DNA of 64,000 bases from Acidithiobacillus sp. (GTDB taxonomy: Bacteria > Pseudomonadota > Gammaproteobacteria > Acidithiobacillales > Acidithiobacillaceae), in contig JAQVDS010000002.1 in the NCBI GenBank assembly GCA_028697715.1, positions 85,502 through 149,501 on the forward strand, written 5' to 3'. Shown here piece by piece: positions 34,912 through 46,574 of this stretch. The first letter of the stretch is position 1, and each line of letters starts with the position of its first letter. The notes beneath the pieces are model-generated. The model was not told the origin of the DNA. It searched no databases and saw nothing but the letters and a program-made list of their open reading frames with translations. A program made the translations under genes and the position numbers.

Positions 34912-35781
34912 ATGGCGTCTGGTTCCCACGTGATTGACGTAAACCTGGGCAACTTCAGCGAGGCCGTGGAAGCCGAATCCTTTCGTCGCCCGGTCGTGGT
35001 GGATTTCTGGGCTCCCTGGTGCGGCCCCTGTCGCGCCCTGGGTCCCGTTCTGGAGCGCTTGGCCGAGGAAATGCAGGGGGCATTTTTGCTCGTCAAGATC
35101 AACGCGGATGAAAATCCTGAGCTCTCTCGACAGTATTCCGTTCGCGGTATCCCAGCGGTCAAAGCCTTTCGTGATGGCAAGGTCGTCGACGAGTTTGCCG
35201 GCGCCTTGCCCGAGTCCGCCGTTCGTCAGTTCCTCGACAAGATTTTGCCCAAGGCTGGTGACGAGCAGCGCAAGGCGGGGCTCGAAGCCCTTGCACGCGG
35301 CGATACCGTGGCCGCCGAGCAGGCCTTTCGCGCCGCCCTCAAGCAAGATGCCCGCAATGATGAGGCCCGCCTGGAGCTTGCGCGCCTTTTGCTCGGTCGT
35401 GGCGATCATGACGCCGCCGAGCACGAATTGGCGGCTCTGAGTCCCGCCTTCCAGGTTCGCGAGGACGTCGAGGCGCTGCGGGCGCTACTGGAATTTTCGG
35501 CAGAACTGCGCGATGCGCCGCCCAGCGCGGAAATCACGCGGCGCTTGCAGGAAAGCAGTGGTGATGAGCAGGCGCAGGCCATGTACCAACATGCGCTACG
35601 CGAGCTGTTGCAAGGTCATGAGCAGGCAGCACTGGAGCAACTCATTGAGATGGTGCAGCGTCATCGAAAATATCGCGACGATCTCGCACGCAAGACCCTC
35701 CTGAAGATTTTTCTCGTACTGGGCAAGGAACATCCCTTGGTCAACGAATATCGCAGCAAACTGGCGCGGGCACTCTATTGA
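34912..35781 (+). CDS. cnoX: Thioredoxin-TPR chaperone, CnoX/YbbN-like
   Basis: The 289-residue protein has an N-terminal thioredoxin domain (residues 5-112) with an intact redox site WCGPC (Cys37 and Cys40), and a C-terminal TPR-like region (about 118-289). This architecture matches E. coli CnoX (YbbN), a holdase that protects proteins from hypochlorite and passes them to GroEL. The E. coli protein lacks the second active-site cysteine, whereas this one keeps both and could be an oxidoreductase. The ATG has AGGAG nine bases upstream. DegP-type protease follows on the same strand after 67 bp, fitting a protein-quality theme. Confidence 0.88.
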   Translation: MASGSHVIDVNLGNFSEAVEAESFRRPVVVDFWAPWCGPCRALGPVLERLAEEMQGAFLLVKINADENPELSRQYSVRGIPAVKAFRDGKVVDEFAGALPESAVRQFLDKILPKAGDEQRKAGLEALARGDTVAAEQAFRAALKQDARNDEARLELARLLLGRGDHDAAEHELAALSPAFQVREDVEALRALLEFSAELRDAPPSAEITRRLQESSGDEQAQAMYQHALRELLQGHEQAALEQLIEMVQRHRKYRDDLARKTLLKIFLVLGKEHPLVNEYRSKLARALY

Positions 35782-35848
35782 GCCTGTTCTCTGGCGGATG
35801 CTCTCCGTCGCACCGCCCTGGCGGGTACCCTAAGGAGTAAAAGACCGA

Positions 35849-37369
35849 ATGTGCGGCCCCATTTCCCGTTTCTCGCAACGTCGTGCCATCCTCTCAGCGT
35901 TCACTCTGGTCCTGCTTGCCTCTGGTTGTGCGCAAGCACAGGTGGGTGGCGAAAAGCCAGCTACCAGCCAGGCAGCGCCCGTTGCCGCGGTCACGCAAAG
36001 TACTCCCTTGCGGCCCCTGGTGAATCTTCCCGATTTCACCCCCCTCATCGACCGTTATGGCCCAACGGTGGTGAATATCAGCACGACCTCCGAACAGGCG
36101 ATTCCCGGGGCCGGCAATCCCTTTCCGCCAGACTCGCCCTTCTACCGCTTTTTTGAGCATTTTGGCGCACCCAATAGTCAGTCCAAGCAGCCTCCGCAGG
36201 AGAAGGTCGAATCTCTCGGCTCCGGCTTCATCCTGAGCAGCGATGGCTACATCGTCACTGCCGCCCATGTCGTGCGCCATGCCAAGCACATCATTGTCAC
36301 CCTCGCTGATCACCACGCCTATCGGGCCAAACTCGTCGGCTTGTCGGTGCGCTACGATACCGCCCTGTTGAAGATCGACGCCAACAACCTGCCCACAGCA
36401 CCCATAGGTAATTCGAGCGATCTCAAGGTGGGACAATGGATACTCGCGGTGGGTACCCCCTTCGGTTTCTCCAACTCTGTCACCCAGGGCGTTGTCAGCG
36501 CCCTGGATCGACCACTACCGGACGATGAGTACATCCCCTTCATCCAGAGTGACGTGCCTATCAATCCCGGCAACTCTGGCGGTCCCCTCTTCAATATGTA
36601 TGGTCAGGTCGTGGGCATCAATGACCAGATCTACACCAACAACGGTGGTTACATGGGCCTGTCTTTCTCCATCCCCATCAATACGGTGATGTCGGTGGTA
36701 GAGGATCTCAAGGCACACCGGGCCATTCAGTTTGGCTATCTCGGTGTCGAGGTCCAGAGTGTGACACCAGACATGGCCGAGGCACTGCATCTCAATGAAC
36801 CCCTGGGCGCCCTCGTCGCCTCGGTCGAGCCGGGCAGTCCCGCGGCACGTGCGGGCCTACGTGCCGGCGATGTCATCGTCACCTTCGCGGGCAAGCCAGT
36901 CTACAGTGTCGGCCAACTACCCTTGCTGGTAGGCACGAAAAAGCCTGGAACTCGGGTAGAGATCGGTATTTTACGGCACGGCAAAGCGGTGGATCTGCCG
37001 ATCACCGTCGGCGCCTTGCCCAGCCCGCAGAAAGCCAGCGATCTGGAGAGCAGTCCGACACCAAATCCTAGCGTGCTGAAAATCGAACGGCTGGGTATCT
37101 CCACCAAGCCGCTGTCTGCCAAACTAAAACGAGAGCTGGGAATCGATCAGGGCGTAGAGGTAGTGGACGTACACGAAGGCGCGGCGGCCGAAGCCGGCGT
37201 GCAGCCGGGGATGGTCATCGAACAGTTCGATCAGCAGGTGGTGCAGAGCCCGCAGCAGCTGCAACGTCTGGTTGCGGCCACTCCCGCAGACAAACCAGTT
37301 CCGGTGCTGGTCCGACAAGGAAAATCGAGCATTTTCATTGTCCTGCGCCTACCAAAAAAAGGGGACTGA
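35849..37369 (+). CDS. Periplasmic serine protease, DegP/DegQ (Do) family
   Basis: The 506-residue protein has an N-terminal signal with a possible lipobox (LLASGC, Cys27), a trypsin-like domain with the triad His140 (TAAHVV), Asp170 (RYDTALLKI) and Ser243 (NPGNSGG), and two PDZ domains (about 290-385 and 410-505). This is the Do architecture that degrades or refolds misfolded envelope proteins. TAAGGAG lies upstream of the ATG. It converges on xerD with two bases between the stops. Whether it is DegP, DegQ or MucD by orthology cannot be told here. Confidence 0.93.
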   Translation: MCGPISRFSQRRAILSAFTLVLLASGCAQAQVGGEKPATSQAAPVAAVTQSTPLRPLVNLPDFTPLIDRYGPTVVNISTTSEQAIPGAGNPFPPDSPFYRFFEHFGAPNSQSKQPPQEKVESLGSGFILSSDGYIVTAAHVVRHAKHIIVTLADHHAYRAKLVGLSVRYDTALLKIDANNLPTAPIGNSSDLKVGQWILAVGTPFGFSNSVTQGVVSALDRPLPDDEYIPFIQSDVPINPGNSGGPLFNMYGQVVGINDQIYTNNGGYMGLSFSIPINTVMSVVEDLKAHRAIQFGYLGVEVQSVTPDMAEALHLNEPLGALVASVEPGSPAARAGLRAGDVIVTFAGKPVYSVGQLPLLVGTKKPGTRVEIGILRHGKAVDLPITVGALPSPQKASDLESSPTPNPSVLKIERLGISTKPLSAKLKRELGIDQGVEVVDVHEGAAAEAGVQPGMVIEQFDQQVVQSPQQLQRLVAATPADKPVPVLVRQGKSSIFIVLRLPKKGD

Positions 37370-37371
37370 AG

Positions 37372-38286
37372 CTAGCCGCGCGGGTGGTGCGCGGCGTGCA
37401 GGGCCTGGAGCCGTGCCTGGGCAATATGCGTGTAGATTTCCGTCGTACTGAGCTGGGCATGTCCCAGCATCAACTGCACGCTGCGCAGGTCAGCGCCGTG
37501 ATCGAGCAAATGGGTGGCAAAGGCATGGCGCAGACTGTGGGGAGAGAGCCGGCAATGGATGCCAGCAATCCTGCCATAGTGTCGGATTAGCTGCCAGAAA
37601 CGTTGCCGGGTCATAGGTGCTGCCCTCTGGCTGAGAAACAGGGCAGCTTGGGCAGCCTGCTGCAAGAGCTCGGGGCGAGCGCGCCGCAAATAATCGGCAA
37701 GCAGGTCTTGGGCCCGCTCGCCGATGGGCACCAAGCGTTCCTTGCGCCCCTTACCGAAGGTCTTCAGCACGCCGGCTGCTATGTCTACCTGTGATAGCTG
37801 CAGGGTCACCAACTCTGACACCCGCAGGCCAGTCGCATAGAGCAGCTCCAGCATGGTGGCATCTCGCAGCCCTAGGGGATGGCTTTGATCTGGTGCGGCA
37901 AGCAGCGCCTCGATCTCGGACTCCGTCGGCACCTCCGGCAAATAGCGACCTAGACGGGGCGAGCTGAGGTCCAGAGTGGGATCGCGGTGGATCCAGCCCT
38001 CGCGCAGGGCATGGGCGTAAAAGCTCCGTAGACTGGAGAGCTGCCGTCGCACGCTGCGCAGGGCCGCGCCAGCGCTCAGGCGAGCGGCGAGAAAACCTGA
38101 CAGGTCGGCGTGCTCTGCCTGACGCAAACGTAGCCCGCGCGGCTGCAGGTGCCGGAACAAACTGTCAAGATCCTGACGGTAGGCCTGCAGCGTATGGGCA
38201 CTCAGGTTTTTCTCCAGCCACAAAGCATCGAGAAATTGATGAACATCCTCGTCCAGCTCCCGTGCAGAGTTCTTAGGCGTGCGCAT
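37372..38286 (-). CDS. xerD: Site-specific tyrosine recombinase XerD
   Basis: XerD with XerC resolves chromosome dimers at dif under FtsK control. The 304-residue product matches XerD more closely than XerC, from QFLDALWLEKNLSAHTLQAYR at the N-terminus to the HHPRG tail. Catalytic residues are visible: Arg in YATGLRVSEL, Lys in GKGRKERL, His250 and Arg253 (PHSLRHAF), His276 (LGHAQLS) and Tyr285 (EIYTH). I use the ATG at 38284-38286 with GAGGGGG upstream; the longer frame overlaps ogt. It overlaps the end of ogt by 14 bases. Confidence 0.94.
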   Translation of the reverse strand: MRTPKNSARELDEDVHQFLDALWLEKNLSAHTLQAYRQDLDSLFRHLQPRGLRLRQAEHADLSGFLAARLSAGAALRSVRRQLSSLRSFYAHALREGWIHRDPTLDLSSPRLGRYLPEVPTESEIEALLAAPDQSHPLGLRDATMLELLYATGLRVSELVTLQLSQVDIAAGVLKTFGKGRKERLVPIGERAQDLLADYLRRARPELLQQAAQAALFLSQRAAPMTRQRFWQLIRHYGRIAGIHCRLSPHSLRHAFATHLLDHGADLRSVQLMLGHAQLSTTEIYTHIAQARLQALHAAHHPRG

Positions 38287-38761
38287 CCCACACCCCCTCG
38301 TGCTGAAGAAGAAGTTTTTTGTAGCTGAGCGCTGCTCCCTCCCGTTCGCCCGCATAGCCGCCAAGACCGTCCTTGGCGAGTACCCGATGGCAGGGGATGA
38401 GGATGGCGATGGGATTACCACGGCATGCCCGGCCAACCGCGCGGGGCGCGTTCTGCAAACGGCTGGCGAGTTCACCATAGCTGCGGATCTGGCCCAGAGG
38501 AATCTCCTGCAGGGCACGGCAAACCTGCTGCTGAAATAGCGTACCGAGTACCCGCAACAAAAGCCGCCTACGGCATCGTTCATAGGCCTCGAAGTCGGCT
38601 GCCGCATAGGCTGCCAACGCCTGCGCGACCGGATGATCGGCGGGGAGATCGGGCAACTCTTCGGCTTGTCCGAGAACGGGACTCAGGCCAATCAACGCAG
38701 CGTCACAAAATTCCAGGGTCAGCGTGCCGATCGGCGCGACGCTGTAGCGCCAACGGCTCAC
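38273..38761 (-). CDS. ogt: Methylated-DNA-protein-cysteine methyltransferase
   Basis: This suicide enzyme removes O6-alkyl groups from guanine. The product (162 residues from a GTG at 38759-38761) has the helix-turn-helix RSYGELASRLQNAPRAVGRACRGNP and the acceptor site PCHRV (Cys124), plus the GLGGYAGE loop. The GTG overlaps the stop of the upstream gene (GTGA), which favours it; an ATG at 38801-38803 would add 14 residues that lie inside the preceding gene. It has no Ada domain. Confidence 0.9.
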   Translation of the reverse strand: MSRWRYSVAPIGTLTLEFCDAALIGLSPVLGQAEELPDLPADHPVAQALAAYAAADFEAYERCRRRLLLRVLGTLFQQQVCRALQEIPLGQIRSYGELASRLQNAPRAVGRACRGNPIAILIPCHRVLAKDGLGGYAGEREGAALSYKKLLLQHEGVWDAHA

Positions 38762-39969
38762 GATTCCGGGTACAGGCGCAGAAAAACTAAGGGATGAGTC
38801 CATAATAGCGGTCCGGCGAGTTCCTGGGTAGCCCTTTGCGTCTCCTGCCAATGTGCCCAGAAGTCTGTCGCGGGCTCGGCAGCTACGCTGAGATATTGCT
38901 CGGCCCGCCGACGATACCAGGTTGCCAAGGCTTCGCTGCCGAGGGCTTGCACCTGGAGAATGCGCTGCCAGTCCTCACGGAATGTTTGCGGCGTAGGCTT
39001 CTCGGACAGGGCATGGCGGAAAGCTGCGAGTTCAGTATATCCCGGCCAGTCTTGCTGCGCCTCCCAACCCGCGAAGCGAAACAGATCGGCAGCCGCACTG
39101 AACAGTATGCGTCGACAACGACGCAAGCTACGGTGGGGCATCTGGAGTACCGCCGCCAACCACAGGTAGATCTCTCCCAGTTCACGCAGTTGGGTGCTCG
39201 CCGGATATTCCAGAATCATCAGGCCCAGCGCCAGAAAGAGCTGACGCAATGCGGCAATCGGTTGGTCCCCCATACCGCGGAGATGCTCCATATAGGCACT
39301 CAGATCACGCTCGCGCAGACTCTGCAAGAGCGCCTTGCCACTATCCGCGCGCCGCTCTGCCCGCCCCTCGGGCACCACCACCGCACAAGCCTCGGGCAGG
39401 CCCCAATGTTGCTGCAACGCAGCCAGGGTAAGCGCGACAAAATCTTCCGCAGACACGACGGCAGCGAGTTGTGCCCAGGCATGGAAGAGACTGCTGCGCA
39501 AACCATGGGCGAAACCATCTTCTGCGACCCGCAGGCGTAGACGATCGATGATCAGGTGCCGGGCCTTGACATCCTCGGCCATGCTGCGCAACAGCGGCAA
39601 CAGCCGTTTCTCGTCCCGTTTTTCGACGGCCTCGGCAAGGATATCGAGTTCCATGTCGATCGGTAGGGGTGCATCGGGTGTTATCTGCAGCCATTCGGCG
39701 GGAACCGGGGCGCCCGTCGCCATCGCCGACCAAGCCCGCGCGACCAGATGGCCAGGCAGGGAATTCGCGGCAATGGTCACGCTGAGTCGCGCCATCCAGC
39801 AACGACTGAGATGCAGATCGGCCTGCCCCCGAGACAGAGGCAGGCCCTCCCGCAAAAAGCCTGACTGCAAGGGCAGACGCGCAGCAGCATCTGCCCAGAT
39901 GCGATCCTGCTCTGGTGCCGCAGCCATCCGCCATTGCTCCAGCAAGGCGGTAGACTGCAAGGCGGTCAT
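38758..39969 (-). CDS. Hypothetical helical protein in the rpsP operon
   Basis: The 403-residue product starts one base after rplS (TGAGATG) and runs into ogt by overlap, so it is very likely co-transcribed and translated with the rpsP-rimM-trmD-rplS operon. The sequence is rich in leucine, alanine, arginine and tryptophan and reads as mostly helical, with no signal peptide, no clear membrane helix and no nucleotide-binding motif. The upstream 26-codon extension overlaps rplS and is not used. I do not recognise the family. Confidence 0.72.
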   Translation of the reverse strand: MTALQSTALLEQWRMAAAPEQDRIWADAAARLPLQSGFLREGLPLSRGQADLHLSRCWMARLSVTIAANSLPGHLVARAWSAMATGAPVPAEWLQITPDAPLPIDMELDILAEAVEKRDEKRLLPLLRSMAEDVKARHLIIDRLRLRVAEDGFAHGLRSSLFHAWAQLAAVVSAEDFVALTLAALQQHWGLPEACAVVVPEGRAERRADSGKALLQSLRERDLSAYMEHLRGMGDQPIAALRQLFLALGLMILEYPASTQLRELGEIYLWLAAVLQMPHRSLRRCRRILFSAAADLFRFAGWEAQQDWPGYTELAAFRHALSEKPTPQTFREDWQRILQVQALGSEALATWYRRRAEQYLSVAAEPATDFWAHWQETQRATQELAGPLLWTHPLVFLRLYPES

Positions 39970-39970
39970 C

Positions 39971-40315
39971 TCAGCCGAGCTTTTCGCGGATGCGCGCGGC
40001 CTTACCAGAGAGATCACGCAGATAGTAGAGTTTGGCGCGCCGGACATCGCCGCGACGCTTCACCTCTACCTTGGCAACCAGCGGGGAGTGCATCGGGAAA
40101 ACGCGCTCGACGCCTTCGCCGCTGGAAATCTTGCGCACCGTGAAGGATGAGTGGGCACCCCGGTTACGCCGGGCGATACACAGGCCCTCGAATACCTGGA
40201 CCCGCTCGCGCTCGCCTTCCTTCACGCGAACGTGCACCGCTACGGTGTCACCGGCGATGAAGTCGGGGATCTCGTTCTTGGCCTCTGCCTGATTGATTTC
40301 ATCAATGATATTCAC
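39971..40315 (-). CDS. rplS: 50S ribosomal protein bL19
   Basis: bL19 lies at the subunit interface near bridge B8. The 114-residue product has the signature [43 protein letters not shown] and [10 protein letters not shown]. The start codon is GTG (40313-40315) with AAGGAGAAG upstream. It follows trmD by 11 bp. Confidence 0.97.
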   Translation of the reverse strand: MNIIDEINQAEAKNEIPDFIAGDTVAVHVRVKEGERERVQVFEGLCIARRNRGAHSSFTVRKISSGEGVERVFPMHSPLVAKVEVKRRGDVRRAKLYYLRDLSGKAARIREKLG

Positions 40316-40326
40316 AGCACTTCTCC

Positions 40327-41073
40327 TTACGCCCTGCCACTTTCATCCGCGTTCTCTGCTTCCTGCAGACAACGTATATCCTCAACCGACAACTGGCGCC
40401 GCACCCAGAGGTCCGGACGCCGCATCCGGGTTCGCAACAGCGACTGTCCCCGACGCCAGCGCGCAATCCGCGCATGATCACCCGACAATAAAACCTCAGG
40501 TACCCCCACCCCATCCCATTGCTCGGGTCGAGTGTAATGCGGACAATCCAAGAGGTCCGCCGCCGCAAAACTGTCCTCCTGCGCCGAGGCCTCATGCCCG
40601 AGGAAGCCAGGCAGAAGGCGCGCCGTTGCCTCCATCAACACCAGCGTCGGCAACTCGCCTCCGGCGAGGACGTAATCCCCCAGCGACCACTCCTCATCGA
40701 CCTGCGCCATGACGCGCTCATCGACACCCTCATAGCGCCCGGCCAGGAGGATCATCCCCGCGCGGCGGCTGAAGCGCTGGCAATCCGCCTGCCGCAGGGG
40801 CCGCCCCTGGGGCGATAGATACGCCACTGGTGCCTCCGGATTTTCCCGCCGCGCGCGAGCGATGGCTGCCATCAGTGGCGGCGCCATCATCAGCATACCT
40901 GGACCACCGCCAAAGGGGCGGTCATCCACCCGCTGATGCGGAAGATCGCTGAAATCCCGAGGATTCCAGACCTGCAATGCGAGCAAACCGCGTTGCCGAC
41001 CGCGGGCCAAAACCCCCGCCTGAAAATATCCTTCAATCAGCTCGGGAAAAATGCTGATGACATCAAAACGCAT
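40327..41073 (-). CDS. trmD: tRNA (guanine-N1-)-methyltransferase TrmD
   Basis: TrmD methylates G37 of tRNAs reading CNN codons and prevents frameshifting. The 248-residue SPOUT enzyme has [15 protein letters not shown] at the N-terminus and the trefoil-knot motifs [13 protein letters not shown] and [20 protein letters not shown]. The ATG (41071-41073) overlaps the rimM stop (TGATG). Confidence 0.96.
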   Translation of the reverse strand: MRFDVISIFPELIEGYFQAGVLARGRQRGLLALQVWNPRDFSDLPHQRVDDRPFGGGPGMLMMAPPLMAAIARARRENPEAPVAYLSPQGRPLRQADCQRFSRRAGMILLAGRYEGVDERVMAQVDEEWSLGDYVLAGGELPTLVLMEATARLLPGFLGHEASAQEDSFAAADLLDCPHYTRPEQWDGVGVPEVLLSGDHARIARWRRGQSLLRTRMRRPDLWVRRQLSVEDIRCLQEAENADESGRA

Positions 41074-41582
41074 CACCAGTCCTTTTCCCAGTCAACCACG
41101 ATACGACGTTGTACTGCATCCACCTGCACATCCGCTGTCCACGGAATCAGGGTTTCCGCATCTTGCTCGTCCTCCACCACGAGGACATCGTTGGCGCCGG
41201 TCTCCAACAGGCTTTTCACCTGCCCCAGCGCTTGCCCGGTATGGTTGATCACCTGCATACCGATCAAGTCCCGCCAATAATATTCGCCTTCCGGTAGCGG
41301 CGGCAGCTCTTCGGCAGGGACAGCAATTTCTTCGCCGATCAGTGCCCGGGCGGCTTCGCGATCCTGGACCCCACGCAGCTGCGCAATCACTGCTCCGGCC
41401 TGCACCCCACCGGAGAGCACAGCGACCGGGCGGTGCTCTACACCCAGATACCAGAGGGCGTGATCCAAAATGCCGTCACGCTCCTCGGTATAGGAAAAGA
41501 CCTTGACGGCGCCGCGGACACCATAGAGGCCGGAAATCCGCCCCAGAGGCACCCATTCCGCAGTTTCAGGCGGCGTTGACAC
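41073..41582 (-). CDS. rimM: 16S rRNA processing protein RimM
   Basis: RimM binds S19 and helps mature the 30S head. The 169-residue product has the N-terminal [18 protein letters not shown] barrel and the PRC-barrel C-terminal domain ([27 protein letters not shown]). The start appears to be a GTG (41580-41582) that overlaps rpsP by 17 bases; a GTG 11 codons further in is a shorter alternative. Genes on both sides are tightly packed. Confidence 0.93.
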   Translation of the reverse strand: MSTPPETAEWVPLGRISGLYGVRGAVKVFSYTEERDGILDHALWYLGVEHRPVAVLSGGVQAGAVIAQLRGVQDREAARALIGEEIAVPAEELPPLPEGEYYWRDLIGMQVINHTGQALGQVKSLLETGANDVLVVEDEQDAETLIPWTADVQVDAVQRRIVVDWEKDW

Positions 41583-41826
41583 CCGTCTTGCTCACGCCCT
41601 CGGCCTTGAGGAAGCGTGCCACGGTATCCGAAGGCTGCGCCCCCTGGGCCAGCCAGTAGGCTGCACGTTCCTTGTCGAGCCGCAGTTCCGACGGATTACT
41701 GACGGGATTGTAAAAGCCCAAACGCTCGATGAAGCGTCCGTCACGCCGTGCCCGACTGTCCGCCACCACGATGTGGTAGAAGGGCCGCTTCTTGGCGCCA
41801 CCCCGAGCCATCCGAATCACTACCAT
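41566..41826 (-). CDS. rpsP: 30S ribosomal protein bS16
   Basis: bS16 stabilises 30S assembly intermediates. The 86-residue product has [41 protein letters not shown], the family signature. GTGAGGAA precedes the ATG (41824-41826). It is the first gene of the rpsP-rimM-trmD-rplS operon, 74 bp behind ffh. Confidence 0.97.
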   Translation of the reverse strand: MVVIRMARGGAKKRPFYHIVVADSRARRDGRFIERLGFYNPVSNPSELRLDKERAAYWLAQGAQPSDTVARFLKAEGVSKTGVNAA

Positions 41827-41880
41827 GTCCGTTCCTCACAAAAGCACAATACCGCGACCCGCGCGGCGGGAAAGGCGCGA

Positions 41881-41909
41881 ATCATAACCAAAAATTTCAC
41901 TTATTGAAA
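41881..41909 (-). promoter_or_regulatory. Probable promoter for the rpsP operon
   Basis: A good -10, TATGAT (41881-41886), lies 17 bp from TTTCAA (41904-41909), a weak -35 overlapping the ffh stop codon. The discriminator TCGCGCC is GC-rich, as at the other two ribosomal promoters in this window. Confidence 0.5.
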
Positions 41910-43277
41910 GGGCATACCGCCTTTCGTGAGATTGCGCGGATTCATCCCCAGCAAGCGTCCTAAGCCCTTACCCCCCTTGCCCATCTTTTTGAACATCTTT
42001 TGCATCATCTCAAACTGTTTGAGTAGCTTGTTGACTTCGGCGACAGTCGTGCCAGAGCCTGCCGCAATTCGGCGGCGGCGAGAGGCCTTGATGATTTCCG
42101 GGTGGCGTCGTTCTTCCATAGTCATGGAATTGATGATCGCTTCCAGCCGCCGCATCGGCTTTTTGTCCTGCAGGGCCTCCTGCGCTTCGCTGGGGATTTC
42201 ACTCATCCCCGGCAGCTTGTCCAGGATGCTGGTCAGCCCGCCCATGCGCTCCACCTGACGCAACTGTTCACGAAAATCTTCGAGATCAAAGCCCTTGCCT
42301 TTGCGCAGCTTGTCGGTCATCCGCTGGGCCTGCTCGACATCGACTTCCTGCTGTACCTGCTCCACCAGACTAACGATGTCACCCATGCCGAGGATACGCG
42401 AGGCCATTCGCTCCGGGTAGAAGGCCTCCAGCCCCTTGCGCACCTTCTCGCCCACACCGAGGAACTTGATGGGTTTACCGGTGATGGCGCGAATGGAGAG
42501 GGCGGCGCCACCGCGCGCATCGCCATCGGCCTTGGTGAGGATCACTCCGGTCAGCGGTAGGGCAGTGTCAAAGGCCTTGGCGGTGTTGACCGCATCCTGG
42601 CCAGTCATAGCGTCGACGACAAAGAGCAATTCCGTTGGCTGTACTGCAGCAGTCAGGTCCCTGGCCTCGGTCATCATTTCTTCGTCTACGTGCAGTCGCC
42701 CGGCGGTATCGACGATCAGCACGTCGTACACCTGCTTGCGTGCCGCATCCAAAGCATCCCGCGCGATCTGCACGGGCGCCTGGCTGGGGTGGCTAGGAAA
42801 GACCTCGACGGCGATATCACGTCCGAGACTGGCGAGTTGCTCCATCGCCGCCGGCCGATAGACGTCGGTACTGACCATCAACACCCGCTTCTTTTCTCGC
42901 TCCTTGAGCCAGAGGGCGAGTTTGGCACTCGTGGTCGTTTTCCCGGAGCCCTGCAGTCCGGCCATGAGGATCACCACCGGCGGTCGCGCCTGCAGATCGA
43001 GCCGGTCATTATGAGAACCCATCAGACGCGTCAGTTCGTCGTTGACGATCTTGATGAAGACCTGTGCAGGGCTCAGGCTGCGCAACACCTCTTCGCCGAT
43101 AGCCTTCTGTCGCACTTCTGCCACAAAATCCTTGACCACCGGCAATGCCACGTCGGCCTCCAACAGCGCCATACGCACGTCGCGCAGGGCATCGCGGATA
43201 TTGTCTTCACTGAGGCGGGCCTGACCACGCAAGGCCTTGAAACTTTGGTTGAGACGTTGGCTGAGGGATTCGAACAT
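41901..43277 (-). CDS. ffh: Signal recognition particle protein Ffh
   Basis: Ffh with 4.5S RNA targets nascent inner-membrane proteins to FtsY. The 458-residue product has the N domain, the NG GTPase P-loop GLQGSGKTT (107-115), DTAGR and TKADGDARGG motifs, and the methionine-rich M domain ending in MMQKMFKKMGKGGKG. The ATG (43275-43277, MFESLSQRLNQ) has GAGGTGCCC upstream; a longer frame adds nine residues without support. Confidence 0.97.
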   Translation of the reverse strand: MFESLSQRLNQSFKALRGQARLSEDNIRDALRDVRMALLEADVALPVVKDFVAEVRQKAIGEEVLRSLSPAQVFIKIVNDELTRLMGSHNDRLDLQARPPVVILMAGLQGSGKTTTSAKLALWLKEREKKRVLMVSTDVYRPAAMEQLASLGRDIAVEVFPSHPSQAPVQIARDALDAARKQVYDVLIVDTAGRLHVDEEMMTEARDLTAAVQPTELLFVVDAMTGQDAVNTAKAFDTALPLTGVILTKADGDARGGAALSIRAITGKPIKFLGVGEKVRKGLEAFYPERMASRILGMGDIVSLVEQVQQEVDVEQAQRMTDKLRKGKGFDLEDFREQLRQVERMGGLTSILDKLPGMSEIPSEAQEALQDKKPMRRLEAIINSMTMEERRHPEIIKASRRRRIAAGSGTTVAEVNKLLKQFEMMQKMFKKMGKGGKGLGRLLGMNPRNLTKGGMPFQ

Positions 43278-43415
43278 GGGCACCTCGACAAAGCGGATTG
43301 TCATTTTGCGCGCTCAAGGATACCGGCGCAACGCCTTCCGGCCGGTGGCGGGCTTGGAGAGCTTTGGCGGTCATGGCAGAATGCAGAACACGTATTATGA
43401 AGGGGCAGAGAGTTT

Positions 43416-44275
43416 ATGGCGGTTGTTTCGCGTCACCACGACGCCCTCATTCAGCGTCTCAGTCGGCATAGCGCAAACTATCGTGATCCACTCGAGGAAA
43501 TCCCTTGGGACACCCTGGATCCGGAAAAGGCCTGGCTGCCTGATCCCCTCCTTTCTTTATATGGGCTACCAGAGTTCGACGCCCTCCGTGCTGAGGAGCG
43601 GATACGCCTGTCGCAAGTCGAGTTTGTGTCCTTCTGTGAGCTGGGTCTGTGGCTGGAAGCACTTTTCATTCAGCGGCTGGGTAGCCACTCCCTGCAGCAT
43701 CTGTACGGCGACACGCACAGTTACCATTACCAGCTCCACGAACTGCGCGAGGAAGTCGGGCACAGTTTGATGTTCCTCGAGCTACAACAGCGGGCACAAC
43801 TCCCCTTCCTGACCCCTCCAAGTCAGCGCCCGCGCTTGGCGACCCTGTTCGCCCGCTTGGCGCCGGAGGGCTCGGCAGCTTTCTGGGCGACGATTTTCAT
43901 TGGTGAAAACGTCCCCGACCAGATGAGTCGGCAAATCTTGAGCGATAAAATGCTGCCACCGGCGGTTTTGGCGATCAACCAGCTTCATCGTCGGGAAGAG
44001 GCCAGGCATATGGCCTTCGCGAGAATCACCGTGCAACGGCGCAGTCGTCGCCTAGGCGGTTTACAGCGACGCCTCCTCAGCCCTTTACTGCGCGAGGTGA
44101 TGCGGCAATTTTTGTACACCGCGTTTTTCCCGGTGCCGACGGTATATGCTGCGGCAGGATTAGACTCGGCATCGCGCCTGGCACGCTTAGCGCGACAAAA
44201 CCCACACCGGATAGCGTTGATGCAGCACTGCGCGGAACCGAGCCGCGAATTTCTCCGTAGCCAAGGATTTTTTGT

Positions 44276-44279
<4 letters not shown>
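43416..44279 (+). CDS. AurF-like diiron oxygenase
   Basis: The 287-residue helical protein has iron ligands spaced as in the N-oxygenase AurF: Glu113 and His116 (EEVGH), Glu164 (IGENVP), then His191, Glu195 and His198 (HRREEARH), with a first glutamate at 75 or 81 in CELGLWLEAL. The Glu164-to-His191 distance of 27 and the H-x3-E-x2-H pattern equal those in AurF. The family (p-aminobenzoate N-oxygenase-like) oxidises amines or other small substrates; the substrate here is unknown. It diverges from ffh and overlaps the next gene by four bases (ATGA). Confidence 0.8.
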
Positions 44280-46208
<1,929 letters not shown>

Positions 46209-46220
46209 CGGAGGTATCTC

Positions 46221-46574
46221 ATGGATTACGATACAGATAATGGTTTGAGTTATGCGGCCCTCGGCGCGGCCCTCGCTGCCGGCGCCCTGGCGGGCGCTGC
46301 AGCGGCGCTACTCTTTGCTCCGCAAAGCGGCGAACGTACCCGCGAGCAGTTGCGCCAACAGGCCAACCGGGCCTGGGACAGGATGGCAGTATCCCGTGAG
46401 CGCATCAACGAGCGCGTCGAAGAATTGCTCGATACCATCGCCATCTATAGCGAGGAGCTGGTAGAAAAGGGCAAGGACATCACTGAGAAAGAGCGGCAGC
46501 GACTGAATGACGGGATCGCCCTGGCCCGTCGCGAACTCGATCGCCTGCGGCGCAAGCTCTCCCGCCTTGATTGA
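46221..46574 (+). CDS. YtxH-domain protein
   Basis: The 117-residue protein has one glycine-alanine-rich membrane helix (about residues 10-32, ending LLFAPQSGERTRE) followed by a long charged coiled coil (45-115). That is the YtxH/GvpP-like domain layout; the family is linked to general stress but has no defined activity. GGAGGTATCTC precedes the ATG. It lies 12 bp after pgm and its stop overlaps the tRNA-Pro promoter. Confidence 0.85.
   Translation: MDYDTDNGLSYAALGAALAAGALAGAAAALLFAPQSGERTREQLRQQANRAWDRMAVSRERINERVEELLDTIAIYSEELVEKGKDITEKERQRLNDGIALARRELDRLRRKLSRLD

Noticed and set aside
34345..35424. A 359-codon minus-strand frame across the 34287 and 34912 genes
   Set aside because: It runs antisense through the clear thioredoxin domain, including the WCGPC site, so it cannot be the real coding strand there.
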